DNA from: Streptomyces sp. NBC_01454
GTDB lineage: Bacteria; Actinomycetota; Actinomycetes; Streptomycetales; Streptomycetaceae
Assembly: GCF_036227565.1 (NCBI RefSeq)
Contig: NZ_CP109460.1
Coordinates: 7,936,001 to 8,000,000, forward strand
DNA: 64,000 bases
Direction: 5' to 3'
Shown here: in pieces, positions 42,998 to 52,150 of the stretch
How positions within the stretch are numbered: the stretch's first letter is position 1
Layout: every line of letters starts with the position of its first letter
Notes under the pieces: generated by a model
The model's database searches: none
What the model was told of the DNA's origin: nothing
Seen by the model: only the letters and a program-made list of their open reading frames with translations
Translations under genes and position numbers: made by a program

Positions 42998-43183
42998 CCG
43001 GGACCCGCTTGGCACTGAACTGCCCCAAGCCGTGCTCACGCGCGCTGTGTTCGTCGCGTATCTGCCGGTATCGCTCGGGGTCAGGTTGTGCCGGATCAGC
43101 GTCCGACCCCATGGAACGGCGATCAAGTACGCCGTCTCGACCAGGAACCGTTGCCGTATCGCGTGAGGGTGCAGGGAAGCTTC

Positions 43184-43325
43184 AGATCCGACCAGGTCAA
43201 CGACGATGCGGGTCAGGGGGAGGGCGTAGAGGCGGACGAGAGCAGCCGCGACACGGACCTCCAGAGTCAACGCCGTGTCGTTGAAGCAGCGCAGCAGCTC
43301 CTTTCGGTGCTTGTCCTCGACCTGG
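43184..43325 (-). pseudogene. Site-specific integrase/recombinase fragment
   Basis: The minus strand encodes EDKHRKELLRCFNDTALTLE then VRVAAALVRLYALPLTRIV, a segment characteristic of large Streptomyces tyrosine-recombinase-type integrases (an RVAxxLVLLYAQPLTRI motif). Upstream and downstream frames are broken. A second, unassigned coding-like piece (minus strand, about 43000-43120, YRQIRDEHSAREHGLGQF) lies beside it in another frame. Confidence 0.6.
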
Positions 43326-43362
43326 AAGTGGCCTGGGAGTTGGGCGGCTGGGTGCTTCTGCT

Positions 43363-43620
43363 GTCGATCTGCGTGCCGAACCGGTCGACGAGGTGCTCGA
43401 CCGGGTCGAGCGGTCTTTGGACGTTCGTTTGGAGCGGGGGAGTGTGGTGCGTAAGCGTCGCTCGGTCGGCGCGCGTACGGACCGCGGGACCTGGGTGCGG
43501 TTGGAGCGCCGGCCTTTGGCGCGGATCGATGGCCAGGGGTGGAACGGCACGGAGGCCGCGGCAGCGCTGGGGGGCGTCGCTATGCCGCGGTGGCTGGCCG
43601 GCGTCGCGTGGCGGGACGCG
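43363..43620 (+). pseudogene. Phosphotransferase-like gene fragment
   Basis: The frame VDLRAEPVDEVLDRVERSLD continues with RKRRSVGARTDRGTWVRLE and ends WNGTEAAAALGGVAMPRWLA, GVAWRDA. This resembles the N-terminal part of an actinobacterial phosphotransferase-like hypothetical family. The frame then runs into sequence antisense to the next gene, so the C-terminal two thirds are gone and no start codon is obvious. Confidence 0.5.
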
Positions 43621-43668
43621 TCAGGCGAGGCCCTGCCCCGTGCGGTGCCGCCCTGCGGCGGCGGTGCG

Positions 43669-43878
43669 TCAGCTCTGTGCGGTGTCGTCGCCTGTCTGCC
43701 CAGCGCCCTCGGCTGCGCCTGCCTTCTCGCGCATCTTGCGCACCAGCTCCGCCTTCTGGTCGGCGGCACCCTGGCGGTCGAGGTTGCGGTGCGGACCGTT
43801 GTTCTGCCGTTCGGCGCGGGACAGCCTCTTGCGCCGGCCGCCGCCCATGCCCACGGGGTTGTTGATGTTCTTGCTCAC
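43669..43878 (-). CDS. DUF6243 family protein
   Basis: 69 residues from GTG at 43878, with GGGAG upstream. MSKNINNPVGMGGGRRKRLS and NNGPHRNLDRQGAADQK are the conserved core of a small, very basic Streptomyces protein family of unknown function. The length is normal for the family. Confidence 0.85.
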   Translation of the reverse strand: MSKNINNPVGMGGGRRKRLSRAERQNNGPHRNLDRQGAADQKAELVRKMREKAGAAEGAGQTGDDTAQS

Positions 43879-44518
43879 GGGTTCTCCCAGGACGATGTGA
43901 AGTGATCTACGGATTCATCGGTGGGGGACAGGCGCGGCATCGTCGAAGGACGTCAGCAGGGGCCCGTCACGCTCTCACTCGTCAATCGGCGTCTGGAAGA
44001 ACATGACAAAGACATTACCCGGTTCCGTCGGCCCCGCACACCAAACTCTTCGCCGCCCCGGCGTCGGCCGGGCCTTCAGCGAGCGCCCCGGGTCAGGCGT
44101 TTCCTTCCGGGAACATCAGCACAGCCAGCACCCGCCGGTGGTCGCCGCCCGCCCGGGGCAGGTCCAGATGGGCGTTACTGGCCGCCGCGGGCGTTGCCGA
44201 TGGCCGCGAGCACACTGACGGCATGAGCATTCAGGAGAAGTCGAAGGCGATTGCCGGGTCTCAGCCCCCCGACCCCAACGAAGCCCCTGCCGGCGGAATC
44301 GGCCTTTCGCCAGGGAGAGTTGCCGGGGCCCTTCATATAGAGGGAAGGCGTCGGCGTCCCGCCACCGCCTGTCAGTCTGCTGATGTAGCTACTGATGCCG
44401 CTCCGCGCCGGTCGCCTTCACGGCAGGTCACATTACGTCGCGGTGACCGATGCCCTTCCGAAGCGTGCTGCCTAGTGTCGTGTCGTTCCTGGCAGTAACG
44501 AATCGAAGGCGGGGCCCG
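43879..44518. other. Gene-free stretch
   Basis: 640 bases without a convincing gene on either strand. The short frames present lack family resemblance and codon bias. The part just left of 44519 must hold the promoter of the RibD-like/GNAT pair. Confidence 0.4.
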
Positions 44519-45088
44519 ATGCGTCGGCTCACGTATTTCATCGGCTACAGCATCGACGGCTTCATCGCCGGTCCAGAAGGTCAGTACGACTCCTCCTGCT
44601 TCGACGGCGACCTCAAGGCCGCGATTCTCGCCGAGTTCCCGGAAACCATCCCGGCCCACCTCCGTAAATTGCTGGGCATCGCCGGCACGGCGAACAGGAA
44701 ATTCGACACGGTCCTCATGGGGCGCGGCGCCTACGAGGCCGGGCTGCAGGGCGAAGCCACCAGTCCCTATCCCCATCTCCGGCAGTACGTGTTCTCCTCG
44801 TCCCTGACGCGGCCCCGTCCTGAGGTCAATGTCGTGGCCGACGACCCGGTGGAGTTCGTCCGCGGGCTGAAGCAGCAGCCGGGCATATCCATCTGGCTGA
44901 GCGGCGGCGCCGTGCTGGCAGGGCAACTGCTGGGGGAAGTGGATGAGTTGACCGTCATCCGCTACCCAGTGGTGTTCGGAGACGGCATTCCTCTGTTCCG
45001 CACCGCATTCGACCCTGCCGGCTTCACCCTGACCGGTTCCCGGGTCTTCACCACCGGCGCGACCCTCACCACGTACACCAAGCAGTAG
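44519..45088 (+). CDS. RibD C-terminal/dihydrofolate reductase-fold protein
   Basis: 189 residues from ATG at 44519 with AAGGCGGGG upstream; an earlier in-frame start is less supported. MRRLTYFIGYSIDGFIAGPE, DTVLMGRGAYEAG, IWLSGGAVLAGQLL and VVFGDGIPLF follow the RibD_C domain pattern (PF01872), a DHFR-like NADPH-binding fold. The substrate is unknown; many such genes are uncharacterised reductases. 8 bp separate it from the acetyltransferase gene. Confidence 0.88.
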   Translation: MRRLTYFIGYSIDGFIAGPEGQYDSSCFDGDLKAAILAEFPETIPAHLRKLLGIAGTANRKFDTVLMGRGAYEAGLQGEATSPYPHLRQYVFSSSLTRPRPEVNVVADDPVEFVRGLKQQPGISIWLSGGAVLAGQLLGEVDELTVIRYPVVFGDGIPLFRTAFDPAGFTLTGSRVFTTGATLTTYTKQ

Positions 45089-45096
45089 GAGAACCT

Positions 45097-46038
45097 GTGC
45101 TGTTCCGACCCACGACCGAGGCCGATACCCGGCGCGTCGTCGACGTGATCGTCGATGAGCCCGTCGGCTGGATAGGCGCCGACCGCTACCTGGCCGAGAA
45201 ACGGCAGGGAATGTACCGCCCGGAGTGGACCTGGATCGCCGAAGACAGCAGGCGGGTACGAGCCCGTGCCCTGTGGTGGGGGCAGTCGGACAGCGCTCAC
45301 CCCGTCGCCCTGGACTGCCTTCACGTCGACCCCGCACTTGGCGACCGTGCGGAAGTGGCGGCCGGGCTACTGGCTGCCGGGCTGCAGGCGTTCGCCGCTC
45401 AGGGCGCGCCCAAGCCTCCGCTGTACAACCTGACGCTGTCCGTCAACTGGCGTGACAATCCAGCCGCGGCGGCAGCCGTGGGCTGGCGGCGTCAGGCCGC
45501 GATGGCAGCCGGGCTCACCCACGAAGTGGAACGGCTGCGCCTGGAGTGGACACCCGACGTCGGCCTTCCCACGTCCGGGGGCCGGTTGTCCTTCGCTCCG
45601 GCGTCGGACGAGGAGTTCCTTCAGCTGATGCGACGGATAGCCGTCGGCAGCCTGGACGACGAGACCCGCAGGAACATCGCGGCCAAGGGCGCCGAAGCCA
45701 CCGCCCGGGACGAGATGGACTTCTACCTCGGCTGTCCGGGCCGGCGCGAATGGTGGCGCGCGGCATACAGCCCAGACGGGCAGGTCGTGGGGCTCACTGT
45801 TCCCTCCGCGACACCGTACGCCCGCAATGTCGGCTACCTCGGCGTCGTACCCGAGTTCCGCGGCCACGGGTACGTGGACGACCTTCTCTCCGAGATCACC
45901 CGCAGCCATGCGCACACGGGCGCCGAGCTGATCACCGCCACCACGGACACCGGCAACACGCCCATGGCTGCGGCCTTCACCCGAGCCGGCTACCGGACGA
46001 AGGAGATACGGATGATCTATTCGGCGCCGGTGGTGTGA
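45097..46038 (+). CDS. GNAT-family N-acetyltransferase
   Basis: 313 residues from GTG at 45097 with AGGAGAA. The C-terminal half has the acetyl-CoA site (VGYLGVVPEFRGHGYVDDLL, the RGxGY/A motif) and a late TGNTPMAAAFTRAGY motif. The N-terminal half looks like a second, degenerate GNAT unit, giving a tandem-GNAT length. Substrate unknown. Co-transcribed with the RibD-like gene. Confidence 0.88.
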   Translation: MLFRPTTEADTRRVVDVIVDEPVGWIGADRYLAEKRQGMYRPEWTWIAEDSRRVRARALWWGQSDSAHPVALDCLHVDPALGDRAEVAAGLLAAGLQAFAAQGAPKPPLYNLTLSVNWRDNPAAAAAVGWRRQAAMAAGLTHEVERLRLEWTPDVGLPTSGGRLSFAPASDEEFLQLMRRIAVGSLDDETRRNIAAKGAEATARDEMDFYLGCPGRREWWRAAYSPDGQVVGLTVPSATPYARNVGYLGVVPEFRGHGYVDDLLSEITRSHAHTGAELITATTDTGNTPMAAAFTRAGYRTKEIRMIYSAPVV

Positions 46039-46237
46039 GGTGTGAGGACCGAGGGGCACACCCACTCCGGACCGGCGCGCCCGCCCGCAGACGCCGCGGG
46101 CCTGATCTCGCCTTGACCGTCACCCGCCTTGCGGCCGAAGAGCGCCCCGCAGGCCGCCGGAAAGTTCCTCATGCCACGGTGCGAGGCCCCTTGGGCGTGC
46201 GCCTCTTCCAGACAGACCGACCCCACCGATAAAGGAC

Positions 46238-46897
46238 GTGACGTTGTCTCCTGATCCGACCACCGTGCACCCTCTGTCCGCGCACGACCGCGTGGTGTTC
46301 CTCAGACCGTTGGTCACCTCACCGAAGATCGTCGTAGGCGAGTACACCTATTATGACGACCCCGACGGTGCGACAGGCTTTGAGCACCGCAACGTGCTCT
46401 ACGCCTACGGGCCGGAGCGTTTGGTCTTCGGCAAGTACTGCGCCATCGCCGCAGGCACGAAGTTTCTGATGGCCGGCGCCGAGCATCCGACGATGGGCGC
46501 GTCCACGTTCCCGTTCACCATGTTCGGCGGCCGGTGGGCGGAACAGACCCTGGACATCGTCACCGCCATGCCGAGCCGCGGTGACACCGTCGTCGGCAAT
46601 GACGTCTGGTTCGGCCACCAGGTGACCGTGATGCCCGGCGTGCGGATCGGAGATGGCGCCATCGTCGCGGCCGGGTCGGTGGTCACCACCGACGTTGCCC
46701 CCTACACGATTGTGGGCGGCAATCCGGCCCGGCCCATCCGGCAGCGCTTCGCCGATGTCGACATTCAGCGGCTCCTGCGCGCCGCATGGTGGGACTGGCC
46801 CGCCGGCCTGGTCACCGAACACGCCCGCACGATCATGGCCGGGACCCCGGCCCAGATCGAAAGCATCGCCAACCGGCACAGCCAGCAGCGCAGTTGA
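46238..46897 (+). CDS. Vat/CatB-type xenobiotic acetyltransferase (streptogramin A type)
   Basis: 219 residues from GTG at 46238; a TTG two codons later has better spacing to AAAGGA. The protein is a left-handed beta-helix acetyltransferase of the Vat/CatB family: FLMAGAEHPTMGASTFPFTM holds the catalytic His, and hexapeptide repeats run through VVGNDVWFGHQVTVMPGVRI to GAIVAAGSVVTTD and IVGGNPARPIRQRF. Members O-acetylate streptogramin A or chloramphenicol using acetyl-CoA. The next gene is a streptogramin B lyase homologue, which favours a Vat role. Confidence 0.88.
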   Translation: MTLSPDPTTVHPLSAHDRVVFLRPLVTSPKIVVGEYTYYDDPDGATGFEHRNVLYAYGPERLVFGKYCAIAAGTKFLMAGAEHPTMGASTFPFTMFGGRWAEQTLDIVTAMPSRGDTVVGNDVWFGHQVTVMPGVRIGDGAIVAAGSVVTTDVAPYTIVGGNPARPIRQRFADVDIQRLLRAAWWDWPAGLVTEHARTIMAGTPAQIESIANRHSQQRS

Positions 46898-46954
46898 TGA
46901 GCGCCCGGTCGAAGCAAGGTCCTCCCGGGGCAAGACCCACGGCCCATGAGTGTT

Positions 46955-46970
46955 CGGAGCGTGTGCTCCG
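46955..46970 (+). promoter_or_regulatory. Short hairpin in the leader of the lyase gene
   Basis: A 6-bp inverted repeat (CGGAGC-GTGT-GCTCCG) lies about 20 bases before the lyase start and just upstream of its ribosome site (GAGAGAAG). It could be an mRNA stabiliser or a weak translational control; function not shown. Confidence 0.35.
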
Positions 46971-46991
46971 TGAGAAGCAGAGAGAAGTTTG

Positions 46992-47918
46992 ATGCCAGTG
47001 TTGGTCGAGGAGTTTGCTGTGACCGAGCGCAGCAGCGGTCCGTACGCGCTCGTCACGGGACCGGACGGGGCGCTGTGGGTCACCCTGGTCCACAGCGGAA
47101 GCATCGGGCGGCTTGTGCCCGGAGAGGAGCCTACGAGCCATCAACTCGATCCGGAATGTGGGCCGACGGCCATCACTGTCGGGCCGGACGGCGCCTTGTG
47201 GTTCACCGAGCACCGGACGCACCGCATCGGCCGGATCACGCTCGACGGCACCATCACGGAGTTCGCGTTGCCCACCGCCAAGTGCGGGCCGTTCGGGATC
47301 GCCACCGGGCCGGATGGAGCACTGTGGTTCACCGAGACCGCCGCCGACCGCATCGGCCGGATCACCCCCGACGGCCGTGTGGCCGAGTTCCCGCTGCCGG
47401 CCACCGGGGCCTTCCCCTCCGCGATCACCGCCGGCGCCGATGACGGGATGTGGTTCACCCTGAACCAAGCCAACGCGATCGGGCGGATCGGCATGGACGG
47501 AGCCGTCACCCTCCACGCCTTGCCGACCGAGTCCGCCGCCCCGGTAGGCATCGCAGCGGGACACGACGGGGCGCTCTGGTTCACCGAGATCGGCGCCGGG
47601 CAGATCGGGCGGATCACCCTCGACGGCCTGATCACCGAGTTCCCGCTGCCCGCCCGCACGTCCCGCCCGCATGCCATCACCCCTGGCAGCGATGGCAATC
47701 AGTGGTTCACCGAGTGGGCCGGCAACCGCGTCGGCTCCATCACTCCCGATGGCATGATCACCGTGCTCGACCTGCCGACCGCCGGTTCCGAGCCACACGG
47801 CATCACCCTGGGCCCGGACGGCGCCCTGTGGACGGCGCTGGAGATCGGCGCACTCGCCCGCATCAGCTCACCCCGGACTCCGGCGGCCCGCCGCGACCTC
47901 TCGGCGCGCCCCGCGTAA
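46992..47918 (+). CDS. vgb: Virginiamycin B lyase-like protein (Vgb)
   Basis: 308 residues from ATG at 46992; GAGAGAAG is 5 bases upstream. The chain is a beta-propeller of repeats with GPDGALWFTE and IGRITxDG in nearly every blade, the Vgb pattern, with a length close to characterised Vgb enzymes (about 295-300). The catalytic region EPHGITLGPDGALWTALE keeps the Glu, His and Glu expected of the Mg-dependent lyase. Such enzymes open the cyclic depsipeptide of streptogramin B by elimination. It lies 94 bp after a Vat-type gene. Confidence 0.9.
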   Translation: MPVLVEEFAVTERSSGPYALVTGPDGALWVTLVHSGSIGRLVPGEEPTSHQLDPECGPTAITVGPDGALWFTEHRTHRIGRITLDGTITEFALPTAKCGPFGIATGPDGALWFTETAADRIGRITPDGRVAEFPLPATGAFPSAITAGADDGMWFTLNQANAIGRIGMDGAVTLHALPTESAAPVGIAAGHDGALWFTEIGAGQIGRITLDGLITEFPLPARTSRPHAITPGSDGNQWFTEWAGNRVGSITPDGMITVLDLPTAGSEPHGITLGPDGALWTALEIGALARISSPRTPAARRDLSARPA

Positions 47919-47958
47919 CGGCAAGTACAGAACCCACGGCACATGAAATGAGACACGC

Positions 47959-48306
47959 ATGAAATACGCACTCGTGATATTCGAGACGGATGAGTCGCGC
48001 CATCGGATCCGGGCCGATCGGGACGCCCACCGAGGAGCATACGAAGCCTGGATCGGCCAGATCGCAGCGGCGGGCAAACTGATCAGCGGCGATGCGCTCG
48101 AAACCGAGCACTTCACCCCGGTCACCGTACGCAAGACCGCCGATGGAGCGCCCATGGTGACCGAGGGACCCGTGCATGCCGGTGAAGAGACCCTCGGCGG
48201 CTGGTTCGTGGTCGATGTGGCCGACCGCGAGGAAGCCGTAGAACTGGCCAAGGGGCTCGGCACCCCCGAAACCGTCGAAATCTGGCCGCTGCTCGAAACC
48301 GCCTGA
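47959..48306 (+). CDS. YCII-related (DGPF) domain protein
   Basis: 115 residues. MKYALVIFETDES, a GKLISGDALE segment and VTEGPVHAGEETLGGWFVVD, ending VEIWPLLE, match the YCII-related/DGPF domain family. These small ferredoxin-like proteins often accompany ECF sigma or LuxR regulators. It follows the lyase gene by 40 bp and may be in the same transcript. Confidence 0.85.
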   Translation: MKYALVIFETDESRHRIRADRDAHRGAYEAWIGQIAAAGKLISGDALETEHFTPVTVRKTADGAPMVTEGPVHAGEETLGGWFVVDVADREEAVELAKGLGTPETVEIWPLLETA

Positions 48307-48547
48307 GCCGCACCACCGGAATACGGGAACGGAAGGGATGACTCGAAGGCGCACACCGAGGCCGAGGACCGAGCGGTGGTGTGCGTAGCCGAAGGCCGAT
48401 GAAACGCCGCACAGATGGCTGGTGCGGGCGGCTCCGCAGTGCTCGCATTTTTTGCCACGACCGCCATGGCCTCGGTCTCGCCCCGCACATACAGTGGTGA
48501 TCATGATGCTCGGCTGTTGCCGGGGGCGGTGATCGGGGGAACGGGCG

Positions 48548-51232
48548 ATGCAGGGGCGCGGAGAAGAACGGCGGCACATTGAACGGATACTCGCCGACGC
48601 CCACCGCGGAGAAGGCAGCGCCCAGCTACTGCACGGCGAAGCCGGCATCGGCAAGACCACCCTCCTTGAACACGCGGCCGCCCACGCAGAGGGCATGCGC
48701 GTGCTGCGGGTCGAGGGCATCGAGTCGGAGATGGAGCTCGCCTTCGGCGGGCTCCATCAGCTCTTCCTGCCGGTGCTGGATCTGCTCGACCGCCTACCAG
48801 GCCCCCAGGCCGGGGCCCTGCGGGCGGTCTTCGGTCTGAGCGACGAAGCCGTCCGGGACCGTCTCACGCTCGGGCTCGCCACGCTGTCGCTGCTCTCCGA
48901 GGCGGCCGCGGAAAGGCCCTTGCTGTGCCTGGTCGACGATCTGCAATGGCTCGACCAACCGTCCGTGGAAGCACTGTCCTTCGCCGCCCGCCGGCTGCAG
49001 ACCGAAGGCATCGCCATGCTCTTCGCCACCCGTGACACCTCCCCGGCCGGCGGAGCCAAGGCACTTCCTCGCCTGCACATCACCGGCATCGACCGGCAAT
49101 CGGCCGCCATGCTGCTGCCCGGACTTGCGCCCCCGGTCGCGGAGCGGATCATCGCCCAGGCGCAAGGCAACCCGCTGGCGCTGCAGGAGCTGGCCGCCGC
49201 ACTGACCCCGGCGCAGCGGGCCGGACAGCTGGGGCCACTGGCACTGCCCGATACCCAGTCGGCGCTGCCCAGCCGGCTGCAGGACGCGTTCGCCGAGCAG
49301 GTACGCCGCCTCCCCGAGGCCACCCAGCGCATGCTCACGATGGCCGCCGCCGACGACACCGGGGACCTCTCCACGGTGCTGGGGGCCGCAGCCCTGCTCG
49401 GCGGGGAGACCAAGGATCTGGAGCCCGCCGAGCGCGCCGGGCTCCTCTTCGTCTCCGCGCAGAGGCTGCGTTTCCGGCACCCCCTCATCCGCTTCGCCGC
49501 CTACCAACAGGCCCCGCTCGCCTGGCGACTCGCGGTGCACCAGGCGCTGGTGACGGTCCTGGACGGTTCCCGGCACGCACACCGTCGCGCCTGGCACCTG
49601 GCAGCCGCAGCGACCGGACCGGACGAGCAGATCGCCGCGGAGCTGGAGCGAGTCGCCGAATGGGCAGGCAGCAGGCAGGCGATGGCATCCGCGTCCGCCG
49701 CGTACGAGCGAGCCGCCCACCTCACCGCCGACGCACACAGACGCGCCCGTCGGCTGATCAACGCCGCTCAGAAGGCGAGCGAGGCCGGTCAGGACGAACG
49801 ATGCCGCGGGCTCACCGATCAGGTCCCGGTGCCGCTGCGGGACCCGGGCATGGCGGCGGACTTCGCCCGCGTACGCTCCGTGGTCGAACTGGGCTACGGC
49901 AGTCCCGGCCAGGCCGCCCGCATCCTGACCGAATGCGCGGACTCGGTCTCCGCCGACCGCCCCGACAAGCTCGCCCCACTGCTGACCGACGCCATCCATG
50001 CGGCCTTCTGCGCGGGCGACGCAGCCCTCATGACCGAGATCGGCGCCCGCACTCCCCACCTGCCCATCCTGGCCGTGCCCGCCCAGCTGCTCGCCAACGA
50101 CATCCCCAGGGCACGCCAGACGCTGGACGCTCTCATGCCGGCCGGCCGACTCACCGGCAACGGGCTCATGAACCAGCTGATGACCGGCATCTACTGCCAA
50201 CTGATCGCCCATCACGAAGCCGCGCACGAGCTGGCCACCGCCGCGGTCACCCACTGCCGCGAGCAGGGCATCGGCGGATGGCTGCCCACCGCACTGCACC
50301 TGCGCGCCCAGGCCGAACTGGCACTCGGTCGACATAGCGACGCACAAGCACACGCCGCCGAAGCACTCCGGCTGGCCGACTACTACGAACTGGACCACCG
50401 GGCCGCCCACCTGCGCGCCCTGTCGGCGGTGCTCGCCGCCGTCCGGGGAGAGGAGGAACCGGCCCGGGAACTGGCCTCCTCGGCACTGGCCTACACGCGC
50501 CCCCGCAATGTCGGACGGGGCACGGCGGACGCGCGGTGGGCGCTGGGACTGCTCGACCTCGGCCTCGGCCGCGCTCAGGCCGCACTGGAACACCTGGAAG
50601 CGGCCCGGCAGGCAGCGGGCCACCCCCTCCTGGCGCGACACCTGCTGCCCGATGTGATCGAGGCCGCCGTTCGCGCTGGCCACCCGGAGCGGGCGAAGGA
50701 ACCCGCAGAACAGCTCACGACATGGGCGGCCGACCTCCAGCAGTCCCACTTCGCCGCACAAGCCCACCGCTGTGCGGCACTGACCAGCCCTGACGCGCAG
50801 GCCGAGAAGCACTACGTTGCCGCCCTGACCCTTCATGCCAGTGGTGGTGACTTCGACCGGGCCCGCACCGAACTGCTCTATGGCGAATGGCTACGCCGCT
50901 CGCGCCGCAAGCTCGACGCCCGTGACCACCTACGCACCGCAATGAAGCTCTTCACCAAGCTGGACGCACAGCCATGGGCCCGCCGGGCGTGCACAGAACT
51001 GCAGGCAGCCGGCGAGACCCCTGACGCGACCGAGGCCGCCCACTCACCCATCGGCCGCTTGAGCTCGCAGGAACGCGAAGTCGTTCGACTCGCGGCCACC
51101 GGGGCCACCAACCGCGAAATCGCCACGCAGCTGTTCCTGAGCCCCCGCACCGTCGGGCACCACCTCTACCGCGCGTTCCCCAAGCTCGGCATCAGCTCAC
51201 GAACAGAGCTCGCCGACCTGCTCGCCTCCTGA
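48548..51232 (+). CDS. LuxR-family ATPase regulator (LAL/MalT-like)
   Basis: 894 residues from ATG at 48548 with GGGGGAAC. Residues 1-230 form an AAA-type ATPase: Walker A GEAGIGKTTLLEH and Walker B LLCLVDDLQWLD. The middle is a long TPR-like helical array. The C-terminus is a LuxR HTH: LSSQEREVVRLAATGATNRE then IATQLFLSPRTVGHHLYRAF. Large ATP-binding LuxR regulators activate secondary metabolism or catabolic genes; the target is not evident. It is the first gene after the resistance-like pair and reads in the same direction. Confidence 0.93.
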   Translation: MQGRGEERRHIERILADAHRGEGSAQLLHGEAGIGKTTLLEHAAAHAEGMRVLRVEGIESEMELAFGGLHQLFLPVLDLLDRLPGPQAGALRAVFGLSDEAVRDRLTLGLATLSLLSEAAAERPLLCLVDDLQWLDQPSVEALSFAARRLQTEGIAMLFATRDTSPAGGAKALPRLHITGIDRQSAAMLLPGLAPPVAERIIAQAQGNPLALQELAAALTPAQRAGQLGPLALPDTQSALPSRLQDAFAEQVRRLPEATQRMLTMAAADDTGDLSTVLGAAALLGGETKDLEPAERAGLLFVSAQRLRFRHPLIRFAAYQQAPLAWRLAVHQALVTVLDGSRHAHRRAWHLAAAATGPDEQIAAELERVAEWAGSRQAMASASAAYERAAHLTADAHRRARRLINAAQKASEAGQDERCRGLTDQVPVPLRDPGMAADFARVRSVVELGYGSPGQAARILTECADSVSADRPDKLAPLLTDAIHAAFCAGDAALMTEIGARTPHLPILAVPAQLLANDIPRARQTLDALMPAGRLTGNGLMNQLMTGIYCQLIAHHEAAHELATAAVTHCREQGIGGWLPTALHLRAQAELALGRHSDAQAHAAEALRLADYYELDHRAAHLRALSAVLAAVRGEEEPARELASSALAYTRPRNVGRGTADARWALGLLDLGLGRAQAALEHLEAARQAAGHPLLARHLLPDVIEAAVRAGHPERAKEPAEQLTTWAADLQQSHFAAQAHRCAALTSPDAQAEKHYVAALTLHASGGDFDRARTELLYGEWLRRSRRKLDARDHLRTAMKLFTKLDAQPWARRACTELQAAGETPDATEAAHSPIGRLSSQEREVVRLAATGATNREIATQLFLSPRTVGHHLYRAFPKLGISSRTELADLLAS

Positions 51233-51260
51233 CGCCCCACTCGCGACGCGCATTTCCGGC

Positions 51261-51401
51261 TCATCGCCTTTGAGGGTGTAGTTGGGGTCTGAATCCACCG
51301 GTTTCAAGCAAGCTCCGGGCGATGTAGTTGGTGAGGTTCCGGAAGCCCAGGGCGGAGCTGCGGAGGTGCTTGAGGCACCCGTTGAGCGCTTCGGTCAGCC
51401 G
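51261..51401 (-). pseudogene. ISL3-family transposase C-terminal fragment
   Basis: The minus strand reads TEALNGCLKHLRSSALGFRN then LTNYIARSLLETGGFRPQLH and a stop, the end of an ISL3-type transposase. A one-base shift just upstream (TGP frame) breaks the join to the catalytic core, which is missing. Confidence 0.7.
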
Positions 51402-51583
51402 GACCGGTCAACGCGCCTATTCCGCTTGAGGTGCTTCGGCTTGTCCTTCTTGGCATGGAGACCACGCGTGGCCGCCGGAGTCTCACGGCAGACTGGAAGG
51501 GGGCAGGGTCACCCACCACCGGTACGGGACCCGGCGCATCCGGTCACGGCCGCTGGAGAGCGTAGAGCACGGCTGGTGCCGCA

Positions 51584-51690
51584 TCAGGCAACGGTCGCCC
51601 TGTTGCTCACTTCCGTAGCCGTTGGTCGTGGTGTGCTTGTTCCGCCAGATGATGCAGCGGCGGATCATGTCGTCCGCCTCGTCGACGGCC
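51584..51690 (-). pseudogene. Putative transposase tail fragment
   Basis: The minus strand encodes VDEADDMIRRCIIWRNKHTT, followed after a frameshift by a short RLRK end. The WRNxHAxDxRLR pattern is seen at the C-terminus of several Streptomyces transposases, possibly IS630-type. Family assignment is tentative. Confidence 0.4.
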
Positions 51691-51999
51691 ACGACAGTGT
51701 GCACTCTGGCCCCCCGCTGCCCGATCGCTGCCACGGAGGCCCGGACCCGGTCGACATGCCGGACCGCGGTGCCGCAGTCGGTGGCGCCCACCGGGATGTG
51801 GTCCATGGCCCGGCGCGGAGCCACGAAGGTGGCGGCGAGGTGGTCGGGCAGCAGGGTGCGGGGGCGGCGTGCCGAGCCGGGCACCACTCGGCCCAGTGGA
51901 GAGCGCGGTGCTTTTCGTTGGGTTAGACGGTGACACTCTCGGGCGAGGCGGTGATCACGTGCACGGCGGGGCACCTGATCGGTGGGGCTGTCAGGGGTG

Positions 52000-52076
52000 G
52001 TGAGGGCGACCCATTCGACGAGCTGGATGACGATGCCGTTGGGGTCGGTCACTGGTCCGGCATACCGCCGATCAGC
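52000..52076 (-). pseudogene. Glyoxalase/VOC-fold C-terminal fragment
   Basis: YAGPVTDPNGIVIQLVEWV is the last strand of a VOC (glyoxalase/bleomycin resistance) protein. A stop codon lies immediately upstream in frame, so only about 25 codons survive. Confidence 0.55.
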
Positions 52077-52150
52077 TTACCGGCGCCTGTTAACGCGCCG
52101 AGGGGACCGCACTTCCCCGCTGCCGCCCGCGGCGCGTGCAGGATAAGGGC

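Noticed and set aside
48794..50836. Minus-strand 680-codon frame opposite the LAL regulator
   Set aside because: Antisense shadow; the + strand shows Walker motifs and a LuxR HTH.
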